Of a DNA stretch of 57,793 bases, positions 38,427 through 47,287 are shown one piece after another. Within the stretch, counting starts at the first letter, position 1, and every line of letters begins with the position of its first letter. Both the position numbers and the translations under genes were made by a program. The notes under the pieces were generated by a model. The model was not told the DNA's origin and did not search any database. It saw only the letters and a list, made by a program, of their open reading frames with translations. This DNA comes from Lactobacillus johnsonii ATCC 33200 (lineage in GTDB: Bacteria > Bacillota > Bacilli > Lactobacillales > Lactobacillaceae): contig NZ_GG670121.1 of assembly GCF_000159355.1 (NCBI RefSeq), positions 1 to 57,793 of the forward strand, given 5' to 3'.

Positions 38427-38432
38427 CTAACA

Positions 38433-40196
38433 TTAAATATATGCATTTTTCTGTAAGTTATACATTTCTTGATATTTTGCATTTTTATTCAATAAATTAG
38501 CATGAGTATCAAAGCCACTAACTTTTCCACTATCAAGAAAGAGTACTTTATCAGCAAACTTAACTGCAGATAGTCTGTGCGTAACAAAGAAGATCGTCTT
38601 TTGGTTGTTTTCTCTTAAAAAGCGCTCATAAATTTCTGCTTCACTCTTAGCATCTAACGCTGCTGTCGGTTCATCTAAAAATTCAATCTTACCATTTGCA
38701 TATAAGTCTCGTGCTAAAGCAATCTTCTGCCATTGACCACCAGATAAGTCAGTTCCATTTTCAAAATCTTTAGCAAGAATCATGCTTAGTTGCAGATGAT
38801 CATTAGCCAGCAAATTCTCTAGGCCTGCTGCTTTTAAAACATTATTTACTCGCTCTTCATTAAATGAATATCCCGTAATCACATTTTCTTTAAGCGTTAA
38901 CTTAAAATGAGAAAAATCTTGGAAAGTAGCTGATAAATTTTTATGTAGGTCAAAAATATTAAAATCTTTTAAATTATCATCATCAATTGAAATAGCTCCA
39001 GTAGTCGGGTCATAAAATCGCATTAACAACTTTACTAAAGTAGATTTTCCTGATCCATTTTCACCAACAATTGCGATCTTTTCACCATTTTTTACTGAAA
39101 AACTAACATTGTGTAAAACTTCATCATCAGAAAATGGGTATGTAAATGAAAGATCCTTAACTTCAATCTTCTTAAACTCATCAGGAAATTCTTGCTTTCC
39201 ATTTTCAAAATTATCGTGATATTCAAGAAAATTAAAGTACTTTTCAATCCACAGTAAAGAATCATAGAGCAGACTGCTATCTTCCACTACTCGTGCCATA
39301 CTTGTGGAAATATAACCAATTACAGAAACAAACATTAACAAAACGCCAACTTCTAGAGCACCTGTTCTTACCGAGTTAGTAAACCAATAAAAACCGTAAC
39401 CAAACACTCCAACAGTTAGAAGAACAAATGCTGAACTAACAGCAAGTTGCTTTTTACGAATTTGATTTACATCCCTTTTAGTCTGTTCAAATAAGGTCGT
39501 ATACTTTTTAATAATTTTAGGAAACATATTGAAAAGTCGAACTTCTTTAGCATCCCTGCGGTCTAACAACAAACTACTATAGTAATGTAAGTATCTCGCA
39601 TTCTTGCTTCTTTCAACCATTGTCTCAAATGATTGCTGCTGAATACGGTAATAAGAAATACTCTGCGGCACCATTACAACTAATAATAAGAGCGCCAGCC
39701 ACCAATTATAACGAGCCAAATACACTAACATAAAAGCTAACGTTAAAAACGACTGCAAAACTGATACTCCAAAAACAATTAAATTAACTGGACGCCAGCT
39801 TGCATCATCTCGAAGCATTTGTAAATCATCAAAGTATTTACTGTCGTCAAAAATCCTAATTGACTGTAAATCTTCAGATTTCTTCATCAAACTAATGTTA
39901 ATAAAACCTGTTAATTTATCAGTTAAAATTCCCTGCACCATTGTTGATAAAGATGGTAAAAACTGTTGAAACGCAGTCGCTACAATCCATACAATGATCA
40001 TTTCCATAAAGGGAGAATGATTAGTAACCTGGTCAATTACCTTTTGTCCGGCTGCCACGGCAATTAACGGAACTACCGCTTGCAAGGGTGCTAATAATAA
40101 AACGCAAGTCGCAATTAGAGGTGCTGATTTAAAGAACAAATGATAGGTTCTAGCTAATTCGTTGAAGTACTGATTTAATTTTTTAACGTGCTTCAT
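38433..40196 (-). CDS. ABC exporter, fused permease-ATPase
   Basis: This 587-residue half-transporter has hydrophobic segments at about 22-48, 63-84, 130-175, 250-275 and 280-303. A complete ATPase follows from about 345: Walker A GENGSGKST, Q-loop FQDFSH, signature DLSGGQWQKIALAR, Walker B and catalytic Glu EFLDEPTAALD, and H-loop FVTHRL. No C39 peptidase domain is present, so it would not cleave double-Gly leaders. It is last in the operon with the FecR-like gene and a 7-codon peptide ORF, downstream of an Rgg regulator. Peptide export is inferred from context. Confidence 0.88.
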   Translation of the reverse strand: MKHVKKLNQYFNELARTYHLFFKSAPLIATCVLLLAPLQAVVPLIAVAAGQKVIDQVTNHSPFMEMIIVWIVATAFQQFLPSLSTMVQGILTDKLTGFINISLMKKSEDLQSIRIFDDSKYFDDLQMLRDDASWRPVNLIVFGVSVLQSFLTLAFMLVYLARYNWWLALLLLVVMVPQSISYYRIQQQSFETMVERSKNARYLHYYSSLLLDRRDAKEVRLFNMFPKIIKKYTTLFEQTKRDVNQIRKKQLAVSSAFVLLTVGVFGYGFYWFTNSVRTGALEVGVLLMFVSVIGYISTSMARVVEDSSLLYDSLLWIEKYFNFLEYHDNFENGKQEFPDEFKKIEVKDLSFTYPFSDDEVLHNVSFSVKNGEKIAIVGENGSGKSTLVKLLMRFYDPTTGAISIDDDNLKDFNIFDLHKNLSATFQDFSHFKLTLKENVITGYSFNEERVNNVLKAAGLENLLANDHLQLSMILAKDFENGTDLSGGQWQKIALARDLYANGKIEFLDEPTAALDAKSEAEIYERFLRENNQKTIFFVTHRLSAVKFADKVLFLDSGKVSGFDTHANLLNKNAKYQEMYNLQKNAYI

Positions 40197-40228
40197 TTAC
40201 TTTTCCTCCAATTGTCAAGTGCCAAAGC

Positions 40229-40900
40229 CTACCGCCAATTTACTGGATTAACAAAATAACTATATATTTTATTAATTTCCAAATTTGTCATTTCTCTTTG
40301 TTTAATTACACTATACCTATTTCTCATAGGTGTATTTTTATCTTTCTTCAGTTCTGTTACTATAAGTTCACCGGAAATAAACAATGGAAATTTTTTACCA
40401 GATTCATCATATTCATAAATTACGGTTTCTTCATCTAGTCCATAGTATGCATCTACATCGTCAGAAACATTCATAATCAATAAATTAATACCTGGCTTAA
40501 TGTCGTTATAACAACTAGTACGATATTTACCACCATCTACAAACTCATTATTTGAAGTTCCAAAGATATATACTTTGCCATAATAAACTGGTACTACTCC
40601 TGCAATCGTTCGTTCAATACTAAATTCACTATTTTTGTCTAATCTAAATGTAATACCAGATGAAGCTCTAATTTCAAGTCTTTGATTATTAGTCTCTAAC
40701 AATCCTCCTTCTGAGATTGCCATTCCCGATCTAAGTTTATGCACCACTCCGCTTAAATCCGTAAAAATTGCTTCCTTACCATTATTATTTGATACAAAAG
40801 TTACTACATATGATACATTTGAGCTTTGATGACCTAATTTTTTATGTTGATCATGTGTATTAAACTCTGTTTTATCTTTATATTTTAATAATAAACTCAT
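40229..40900 (-). CDS. FecR-like soluble protein of the Rgg locus
   Basis: This 223-residue protein is unrecognised by overall identity. Residues about 25-100 (FTDLSGVVHKLRSGMAISEGG, LLETNNQRLEIRASSG, ITFRLDKNSEFSIER) have the spacing of a FecR domain: G-V-x..L..G..I then a strand and a 'G..v.l..nS' turn. The rest is strand-rich with a GTSNNEF turn. No membrane helix or signal is present. Start is ATG 40900 with GGAGG at 40910-40914; the upstream TTG is spurious. It sits between the 7-codon ORF and the ABC exporter, 32 bases before the latter. Confidence 0.6.
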   Translation of the reverse strand: MSLLLKYKDKTEFNTHDQHKKLGHQSSNVSYVVTFVSNNNGKEAIFTDLSGVVHKLRSGMAISEGGLLETNNQRLEIRASSGITFRLDKNSEFSIERTIAGVVPVYYGKVYIFGTSNNEFVDGGKYRTSCYNDIKPGINLLIMNVSDDVDAYYGLDEETVIYEYDESGKKFPLFISGELIVTELKKDKNTPMRNRYSVIKQREMTNLEINKIYSYFVNPVNWR

Positions 40901-40940
40901 GTTGATATACCTCCACAAATATTATCATAAAAGCTAATTC

Positions 40941-40964
40941 TCAAAAGGGAAACAATGGATACAT
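40941..40964 (-). CDS. Candidate leaderless signalling peptide MYPLFPF
   Basis: A 7-codon ORF (ATG 40964, TGA ending at 40941) has an SD of GAGGTGAT (40969-40976), a full match to the anti-SD core with about 8-base spacing from the GAGG. The peptide MYPLFPF is hydrophobic and aromatic with no leader. Size and place resemble SIP (MWLLLLFL), the leaderless pheromone of RopB in S. pyogenes. It lies 40 bases before the FecR-like gene and downstream of the Rgg gene. Translation and function are inferred. Confidence 0.6.
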   Translation of the reverse strand: MYPLFPF

Positions 40965-41018
40965 GACTATCACCTCATATTTTTTATCTTTAATTTAATT
41001 TGTTTTTTTATATTTATA

Positions 41019-41024
41019 ATTATA
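41019..41024 (-). promoter_or_regulatory. -10 box of the peptide/ABC operon
   Basis: TATAAT on the minus strand, about 55 bases before the peptide ATG. The matching -35 position (41042-41047, TTTCTT) is poor and touches a palindrome, which fits an activator-dependent promoter. Confidence 0.5.
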
Positions 41025-41046
41025 TTCACATTAATACACAAAAGAA

Positions 41047-41070
41047 AAAAGTGTCTAAATTGACACTTTT
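41047..41070 (-). promoter_or_regulatory. Perfect palindrome at the rgg 3' end: terminator and/or Rgg operator
   Basis: AAAAGTGTC-AATTTA-GACACTTTT is fully symmetric. It contains the last codons and stop (TAG) of rgg and is followed by T residues, so it can terminate rgg. It also sits just upstream of the -35 region of the peptide operon, where an Rgg activator would bind. Confidence 0.6.
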
Positions 41071-41888
41071 AAAACTTCAGCAATTTTGTTCATATCGTTA
41101 TTACTCAAAAAAGATAATATATCTTGTATCTTTCTCTTATCTTGCTCTAAATATGCTTGATAAAAATTCTTCATGATTTTATTAAAACAATTAGCAGGTT
41201 CAATAGGTAAGCGGTCTAACAAATTAAATATCTCACCTATAAATTCTACATTTTGATAGGAAGACCTGATCATGTGAGATAAATAATTGACCATAATAGA
41301 AGAAACCAAAACTTGAGTTGAACGAGGAAAGTTCTCAATATTATTATATTTTTTGATAAATGAAGATAGCAATGTTTTCATTTCTCCATCTGTCCAAAAG
41401 GATAGGCTTAATGAGAACAGTCTTAATTTATCTTCATTCCACTCACCTTCAAGTATTAAAGCTTTTATTTGATCTCTTTTTTTATTTGGAATCTGATCAA
41501 TTTTTCTACTTATAATGAACTCAGCCAAAATAGCATTGGCCTCTAAAATTTTTTGCAAAGATTCGCTCCCTTTAACTTCTACTATTTTACCTTTTAAGCT
41601 TTTTACTTGTTCTAAATCTTGGCCATAATATGCTTGGCGTAATTTAGACATCCATTGATCTTTATCAATTCTATTATCCTTAACCCCGCATTTTACTAGA
41701 AATTCACTAATATCAACATCATGCATTTCTAAAATCTTAATTAAATCACTGGCATTAATCTCGTGGATTCCTCGTTCAATTTTAGAATAATAAGATTTCG
41801 TTAGAATAGGATATGCCATCTCGGTTTGAGATAATCCTAGATTTTTTCTAGTTTCTTTTAAAGCTTCGCCAATGGTCATCACTGTCAT
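41055..41888 (-). CDS. Rgg/RopB-type transcriptional regulator
   Basis: This protein of about 277 residues has an N-terminal HTH (IGEALKETRKNLGLSQTEMAYPILTKSYYSKIERGIHEINASDLIKIL). An all-helical TPR-like C-terminal domain follows, typical of the Rgg/GadR/MutR branch of RRNPP peptide receptors. These bind short hydrophobic peptides in the cytosol. The start could be ATG 41888 or ATG 41879; the SD is weak (AGAAAG). A -10 TATAAT lies at 41933-41938. It is directly upstream of, and codirectional with, the 7-codon peptide ORF, FecR-like gene and exporter. Confidence 0.88.
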   Translation of the reverse strand: MTVMTIGEALKETRKNLGLSQTEMAYPILTKSYYSKIERGIHEINASDLIKILEMHDVDISEFLVKCGVKDNRIDKDQWMSKLRQAYYGQDLEQVKSLKGKIVEVKGSESLQKILEANAILAEFIISRKIDQIPNKKRDQIKALILEGEWNEDKLRLFSLSLSFWTDGEMKTLLSSFIKKYNNIENFPRSTQVLVSSIMVNYLSHMIRSSYQNVEFIGEIFNLLDRLPIEPANCFNKIMKNFYQAYLEQDKRKIQDILSFLSNNDMNKIAEVLKVSI

Positions 41889-41948
41889 CTTCTTTCTTAA
41901 CAAAAAATTACAGTTTAATTTTTTATTAAGATATTATACTCTACTACA

Positions 41949-41989
41949 CAAAAACACTCCATGATCATCAAAAATCATGGAGTGTTTTA
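41949..41989. terminator. groESL terminator (bidirectional)
   Basis: AAAACACTCCATGA and TCATGGAGTGTTTT form a 14-bp perfect stem with a 10-base loop. Confidence 0.92.
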
Positions 41990-42027
41990 TCAATCTATTA
42001 AATTAGTAAATGTAATTAGTTTCTAAA

Positions 42028-43674
<1,647 letters not shown>

Positions 43675-43689
43675 TTATTTCAAATTTTA

Positions 43690-43974
43690 TTACTTAACGA
43701 CAGCTAATAAGTCGCTTTCACGAAGAACTAAGTACTTTTCGCCTTCGTACTTCAAGTTAGTGCCAGAGTATTTATCAAAGAATACAGTTTCACCTTTTGC
43801 AACTGACATAGGAATTAAGTCGCCATTTGCGTTGCGCTTACCATTTCCTACGGCAATAATTTCGCCCATTTGAGGCTTTTCTTTAGCGTTAGAAGCCAGG
43901 ACAATGCCTCCAACTTTTTCTTCTTCTTCGTCTTTTACTTTAACGATCACGCGATCACCGATTGGTTGTAACAC
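43690..43974 (-). CDS. groS: Co-chaperonin GroES (Hsp10)
   Basis: This 94-residue lid of the GroEL chamber ([35 protein letters not shown]) has its mobile loop at VGGIVL. The start codon is GTG 43974, fixed by AGGAGGG 6 bases upstream. It is first gene of the heat-shock operon, with 30 bases to groEL. Confidence 0.96.
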   Translation of the reverse strand: MLQPIGDRVIVKVKDEEEEKVGGIVLASNAKEKPQMGEIIAVGNGKRNANGDLIPMSVAKGETVFFDKYSGTNLKYEGEKYLVLRESDLLAVVK

Positions 43975-44017
43975 GTTAGTCCCTCCTGTACATAATTTAA
44001 ATCTATAATTATATTAC

Positions 44018-44044
44018 TTAGCACTCATATATTATAAGTGCTAA
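44018..44044 (-). promoter_or_regulatory. CIRCE element 1 of groESL
   Basis: TTAGCACTC-N9-AAGTGCTAA (plus-strand reading) has one mismatch to the HrcA operator. It lies 12 bp downstream of the -10, covering the transcript start region. Confidence 0.93.
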
Positions 44045-44056
44045 CTTACAATTACG

Positions 44057-44085
44057 ATAGTACATTGTTTATAAAAGAAAAGCAA
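44057..44085 (-). promoter_or_regulatory. groESL promoter
   Basis: -35 TTGCTT (44080-44085) and -10 TACTAT (44057-44062) have 17-bp spacing on the minus strand, between the two CIRCE elements. Confidence 0.75.
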
Positions 44086-44102
44086 GTATTTAGACACAAA
44101 AA

Positions 44103-44129
44103 TTAGCACTTTTATCATCAGAGTGCTAA
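44103..44129 (-). promoter_or_regulatory. CIRCE element 2, overlapping the att core
   Basis: TTAGCACTT-N9-GAGTGCTAA has one mismatch to CIRCE. Its N9 and right arm (44112-44129) are the 18-bp repeat that bounds the integrated element. It is upstream of the groESL -35. Confidence 0.85.
44112..44129. repeat. Left attachment core (attL)
   Basis: TTATCATCAGAGTGCTAA, an exact 18-bp direct repeat of 52212-52229, 8100 bp away. It sits next to the integrase gene, as expected for attL. Confidence 0.9.
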
Positions 44130-44187
44130 TTTTTTTCTGATTATTGATATATCAACGCTTTAGACTACTTTCAAACAATAAAAAAAT

Positions 44188-44200
44188 AATATTGCTCCTA
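44188..44200 (+). repeat. Possible integrase arm site, left end
   Basis: AATATTGCTCCTA recurs twice near the right end (52081-52106). Position between core and int suggests an arm-type binding site. Confidence 0.4.
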
Positions 44201-44219
44201 ATTTTGTTCTTAGTAGTCC

Positions 44220-45380
44220 CTAACCCTCCATAAATCTAGCAAACTTTTCAGCAGTTTTCTTCTTTTCGGATTTAGTGACGTGAGTATATACGTTCATTGT
44301 TGTTGTGATATCTGAATGCCCTAAACGTTCTTTTACGTCCTGCATTGGTGTTCCAGCCTCGAATAATAAAGAGGCGTGAGTGTGGCGAAAGCCGTGTACA
44401 GTAATATGTTTAAGTCGTGCGTCTTTTGCTATTGTTTTATTCCAATATTGAACTAACCACGGTCTTATTAACTGATTATTGCCGTTGCTAAAAAGTAACT
44501 GGTCGTCTGTTAGAGCATTAAACCCCACCTTAAACAACTCTTTACGTTGCCTCTTTCTCCATTCTTGCAAGTAATAAATAGTCTGTTCATCTACTTGTAT
44601 AGTTCGATTACTTGCTTTTGTTTTAGGCGTACCAATCACTAAAGAGTTATGCGTTCCTAAAGATAAAGTTTTATTAATCCTTATTGTTTCATTTTCAAAA
44701 TCTATATCACTCCACTTTAATGCTAGCGCCTCGCCTTTTCGCATCCCTGTATAAGCCAAAAGTCTAAAGAATAAATACACTCTAGGATTTTTCTTCTGCT
44801 TGCAAGCGTCTAAATATTTATTTAACTCTTCTTTTGAGTAAAAATTAGTAAACTCCCGCTTATCTTTTTGCATTTTGGGTTTAATTACCCTTTTCATTGG
44901 ATTTTTAACAATCAAGTCATTATTAACGGCATAATCCAAAACTTTAGAAGACAAGCTATAGACTTTCCTATACATTTTTGGCAAGTCACTAAACCACTTG
45001 TTAAGAGCTTTCTGGCATCTAAATGTACTTATCTTTTCTACATATAACTCGCCCAATACAGGCAAAATATGATTTTTAAAACATGCTTTAGTATTCAGCA
45101 AAGTAGTAGGCTTTACCGTTAACTCATAATTAGCAAGCCACATCTCATAAATCTTTTTAAATTTATGTTTCTTGTTTTCTTTACCTGTATAAGTTCCCTT
45201 TGCTATTTTGTCTTTAATTTCAAAGTAAGACTTTAGGGCATCATCATAGCTTTTAAAGCCTTGCTTTCGTGCTTGTATGCTATTGCCTGTTTCTTCGTCC
45301 TTGCCTACATAAATCTTAAACTTATAACGAACTTGACCGCTAGGTGTTTTGTATTCGCTTATATCCTTGTTTCTTTTCAT
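44220..45380 (-). CDS. int: Tyrosine integrase
   Basis: This phage-type integrase of about 386 residues has an AP2-like arm-binding N-terminus (YKTPSGQVRYKFKIYVGKDEETGNSIQARKQGF) and a SAM-like core-binding domain. The catalytic domain has Arg in TGMRKGEALAL (about 212), HGFRH (about 328-332) and Tyr in MNVYTHVT (about 363). ATG 45380 is preferred, with AAGGGTGG 5 bases upstream; GTG 45389 is within that SD. Its stop is 90 bp from the att core. Confidence 0.95.
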   Translation of the reverse strand: MKRNKDISEYKTPSGQVRYKFKIYVGKDEETGNSIQARKQGFKSYDDALKSYFEIKDKIAKGTYTGKENKKHKFKKIYEMWLANYELTVKPTTLLNTKACFKNHILPVLGELYVEKISTFRCQKALNKWFSDLPKMYRKVYSLSSKVLDYAVNNDLIVKNPMKRVIKPKMQKDKREFTNFYSKEELNKYLDACKQKKNPRVYLFFRLLAYTGMRKGEALALKWSDIDFENETIRINKTLSLGTHNSLVIGTPKTKASNRTIQVDEQTIYYLQEWRKRQRKELFKVGFNALTDDQLLFSNGNNQLIRPWLVQYWNKTIAKDARLKHITVHGFRHTHASLLFEAGTPMQDVKERLGHSDITTTMNVYTHVTKSEKKKTAEKFARFMEG

Positions 45381-45407
45381 GTTTACCACCCTTATTTTTT
45401 GCTACAA

Positions 45408-45429
45408 GCGTAAATGTGCTAATCAAAGG
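45408..45429 (+). repeat. Dispersed 22-bp motif, copy 1
   Basis: Begins GCGTAAATGTGCTA and ends ATCAAAGG; a close copy is at 49275-49295 and an inverted copy with one mismatch at 52053-52074. Here it is in the int upstream region, a candidate Xis/repressor/arm site. Confidence 0.6.
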
Positions 45430-45495
45430 CTTTTAACACAAACATTAGCAATAGCAGTTACTAATATTTGAAACATGCTTTTAACAAGAAAATTG

Positions 45496-45846
45496 TCAAG
45501 TTTTGTCAGGTTCTGAGATGCACACTTTTTAGTTTAGTTGCAGTCAGTAAGTAGCAAGATATAGGCAACAAGAGCCGTTAAAGTCGGGGTATAATGCTAG
45601 CTTTTGCTAACATCAATTAACTACATCCCTTTGAGGGATGTTTTTTATTTATCTGTATCAGTCAACATTTACATTTCAAGGCGTATTTGTAGCTACTCGT
45701 TGCTAGCTTGTATTTTTAAGTATTCTCTACCAGCGTATGTAAAAGTACGTAGGTACAGCCGTAATTATGATTACACCTGTAAAATTTAATAAGCGTAGTT
45801 ACAGCTACGGACATCATGACACCCTAAAAAGAAAAGTTTCAGGGAT
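45496..45846 (+). repeat. Non-coding module A (paralog of module B)
   Basis: The order is a TCAAGTT/TCAGGTT pair with 10-bp period (45496-45512), AGAGCCGTTAAA, TATAAT (45590-45595), a GCTAGC/GCTAAC pair with 10-bp period (45596-45611), and a CATCCC-TTTGA-GGGATG hairpin followed by T6 (45624-45646). A variable palindrome-rich stretch comes next. The end is AAGCGTA hairpin, CGGACATCATGACACCCT and an AGGGAT closing arm. No convincing ORF is present. The hairpin could end a transcript of about 45 nt. Confidence 0.7.
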
Positions 45847-46017
45847 GAACAAAACGTTCAGACCTGCACTACCAAACTAGTACCGCAGACTAGATAAAAA
45901 ACAAGCGTGCAGAGTGTACGGTTGTTATAAGTCCTTTTCTTTTGTATTTAATATCGGATTATCAGAAATAATTTTAGTTAATGACGCATCCATTTTTGGA
46001 TTGGTTAAAATTACTAA

Positions 46018-46057
46018 ATGCTAGCTTTTGCTAACATCGTTCAGGTTTTTTCAGGTT
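46018..46057 (+). repeat. Partial third module copy
   Basis: ATGCTAGCTTTTGCTAACAT is identical to module A, then a TCAGGTT pair at 46041 and 46051 (10-bp period). It lies between modules A and B. Confidence 0.65.
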
Positions 46058-46084
46058 CAAATACTAATAATTCAGCAAAAAAAG

Positions 46085-46420
46085 TCAGGTTTTGTCAGGT
46101 TCAAAGGTGCAACTCGCTTTATTTTATGTGCAATCAGCAAGTAGCAATCTATAGACACTAAGAGCCGTTGAAATTATCGGTAAAATGATAACTTTTGATA
46201 ACATCAATTAATTACATCACTTTGAGGGATGCCAATATTTTTAATTCAAAGCAACTTGTTAACAACAACGAGGTAACTTATAAGTTACTTCGTTCAAGGT
46301 AATCTATTAATTATTCGTTTATCTTTAATATTGAACATTTGCAGTTATAACTGCAGTTGTTAACAAGCGTAACCGCAGTTGCGGACATCATGACACCCTA
46401 AAAAAGAAAGTTTAAGGGAT
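46085..46420 (+). repeat. Non-coding module B (paralog of module A)
   Basis: It has the same block order as module A: TCAGGTT pair (46085-46101), AGAGCCGTTGAA, TAAAAT (46181-46186), GATAAC pair (46187-46202), CATCAC-TTTGA-GGGATG, and an AAGCGTA hairpin (46365-46384) with CGGACATCATGACACCCT and AGGGAT. The middle holds a CTTGTTAAC/GTTAACAAG outer pair enclosing GTAACT-TATA-AGTTAC and GCAGTTATAACTGC hairpins. Stem sequences differ from A but pairing is kept. Confidence 0.7.
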
Positions 46421-46425
46421 ACGAG

Positions 46426-47232
46426 TTAATGTTCAGTTTTAGAATACTTATTTATAAAACTTTTCAGGTTTTTATTTATATCATTATCGTTTAGTAACTC
46501 CTTTAAAATTTCGTTGTATTCTTTATAAATTCCTGTTGGTTGTGGGTTTTCAGGTAGATATTTAAGTTCTTTTTTTATTTTTTCTAAATTACCTTGAATA
46601 ATCTCAATAAATAATTTCAAATCTTTTTTATCAGCTATTCTTGAATATTCTAATAAGGCATCGTTGATATTTAATTTAATTAAATTTTTATCTATCATTT
46701 TGCTAATTGGCGTGCTAGTAACATCTAAACGATGCTTTTTTATTACTAACTTCAAATTCTGTTTTAGTTCTTCACTAGCTCCACCAGCATAAAATATATT
46801 TTTAGCTATTAAGATTTTAACTAGTTCGCTTTCACTGAATATAAAATTAAAATTCTTTTGCCAATAATCAACAACTTCAAGTGGATATTCTTCTAGTTTT
46901 TCTTTTTTAAATTTGGTTAGAGGTAATTCTTTGTTTTGTGACTTTAAATAAATTTCTATTTCTTTACCTAGTTCATCATTGGATAAATAAGCATTATTTA
47001 ATATCTTTAGTATCTCTTTTTTTGAAAAACCGTTCATTCCTTGCAAGTATGGCACAGAAACCCCGAAAAAGTCGGCTAGCTTTTGCCAAGTCTCCAATTT
47101 TGGTTCACGGTCGCCCCGTTCATATTTTGCTAAGGCATCAGGAGAAATTTTTAAATTATTTTGTTCTAATTGAGAGCTAACTTCTTTAAGAGTTAGCTTT
47201 TTTTCTTTGCGCAATTCTCTTAATCTGTTCAT
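46426..47232 (-). CDS. XRE-family element repressor (Stl/CI-like)
   Basis: This protein of about 268 residues has an N-terminal HTH (MNRLRELRKEKKLTLKEVSSQLEQNNLKISPDALAKYERGDREPKLETWQKLADFFGV). A long helical C-terminus follows that lacks the Ser-Lys peptidase of LexA/CI repressors. RecA-driven self-cleavage is thus unlikely; derepression by a helper-phage antirepressor, as for SaPI Stl, would fit. ATG 47232 is chosen, with AAAGGGGG upstream. It faces the AlpA-like gene across an operator region. Confidence 0.85.
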   Translation of the reverse strand: MNRLRELRKEKKLTLKEVSSQLEQNNLKISPDALAKYERGDREPKLETWQKLADFFGVSVPYLQGMNGFSKKEILKILNNAYLSNDELGKEIEIYLKSQNKELPLTKFKKEKLEEYPLEVVDYWQKNFNFIFSESELVKILIAKNIFYAGGASEELKQNLKLVIKKHRLDVTSTPISKMIDKNLIKLNINDALLEYSRIADKKDLKLFIEIIQGNLEKIKKELKYLPENPQPTGIYKEYNEILKELLNDNDINKNLKSFINKYSKTEH

Positions 47233-47287
47233 TTTCTCGCCCCCTTTATTAAAGAATATTAACACAAAATATTATTATTTAATACAT

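Noticed and set aside
38433-40196. Bacteriocin exporter with peptidase domain
   Set aside because: No C39 domain and no double-Gly precursor gene nearby.
45604-45789. 61-residue ORF from TTG inside module A
   Set aside because: Starts in the -10/hairpin region, has no SD, and its codons are not conserved in module B.
45596-46212. Paired 8-codon ORFs in modules A and B (MLAFANIN and MITFDNIN)
   Set aside because: Same length and end, but neither has a usable SD and the ATG overlaps the -10. The repeat is better explained as DNA-level GCTARC/GATAAC pairs.
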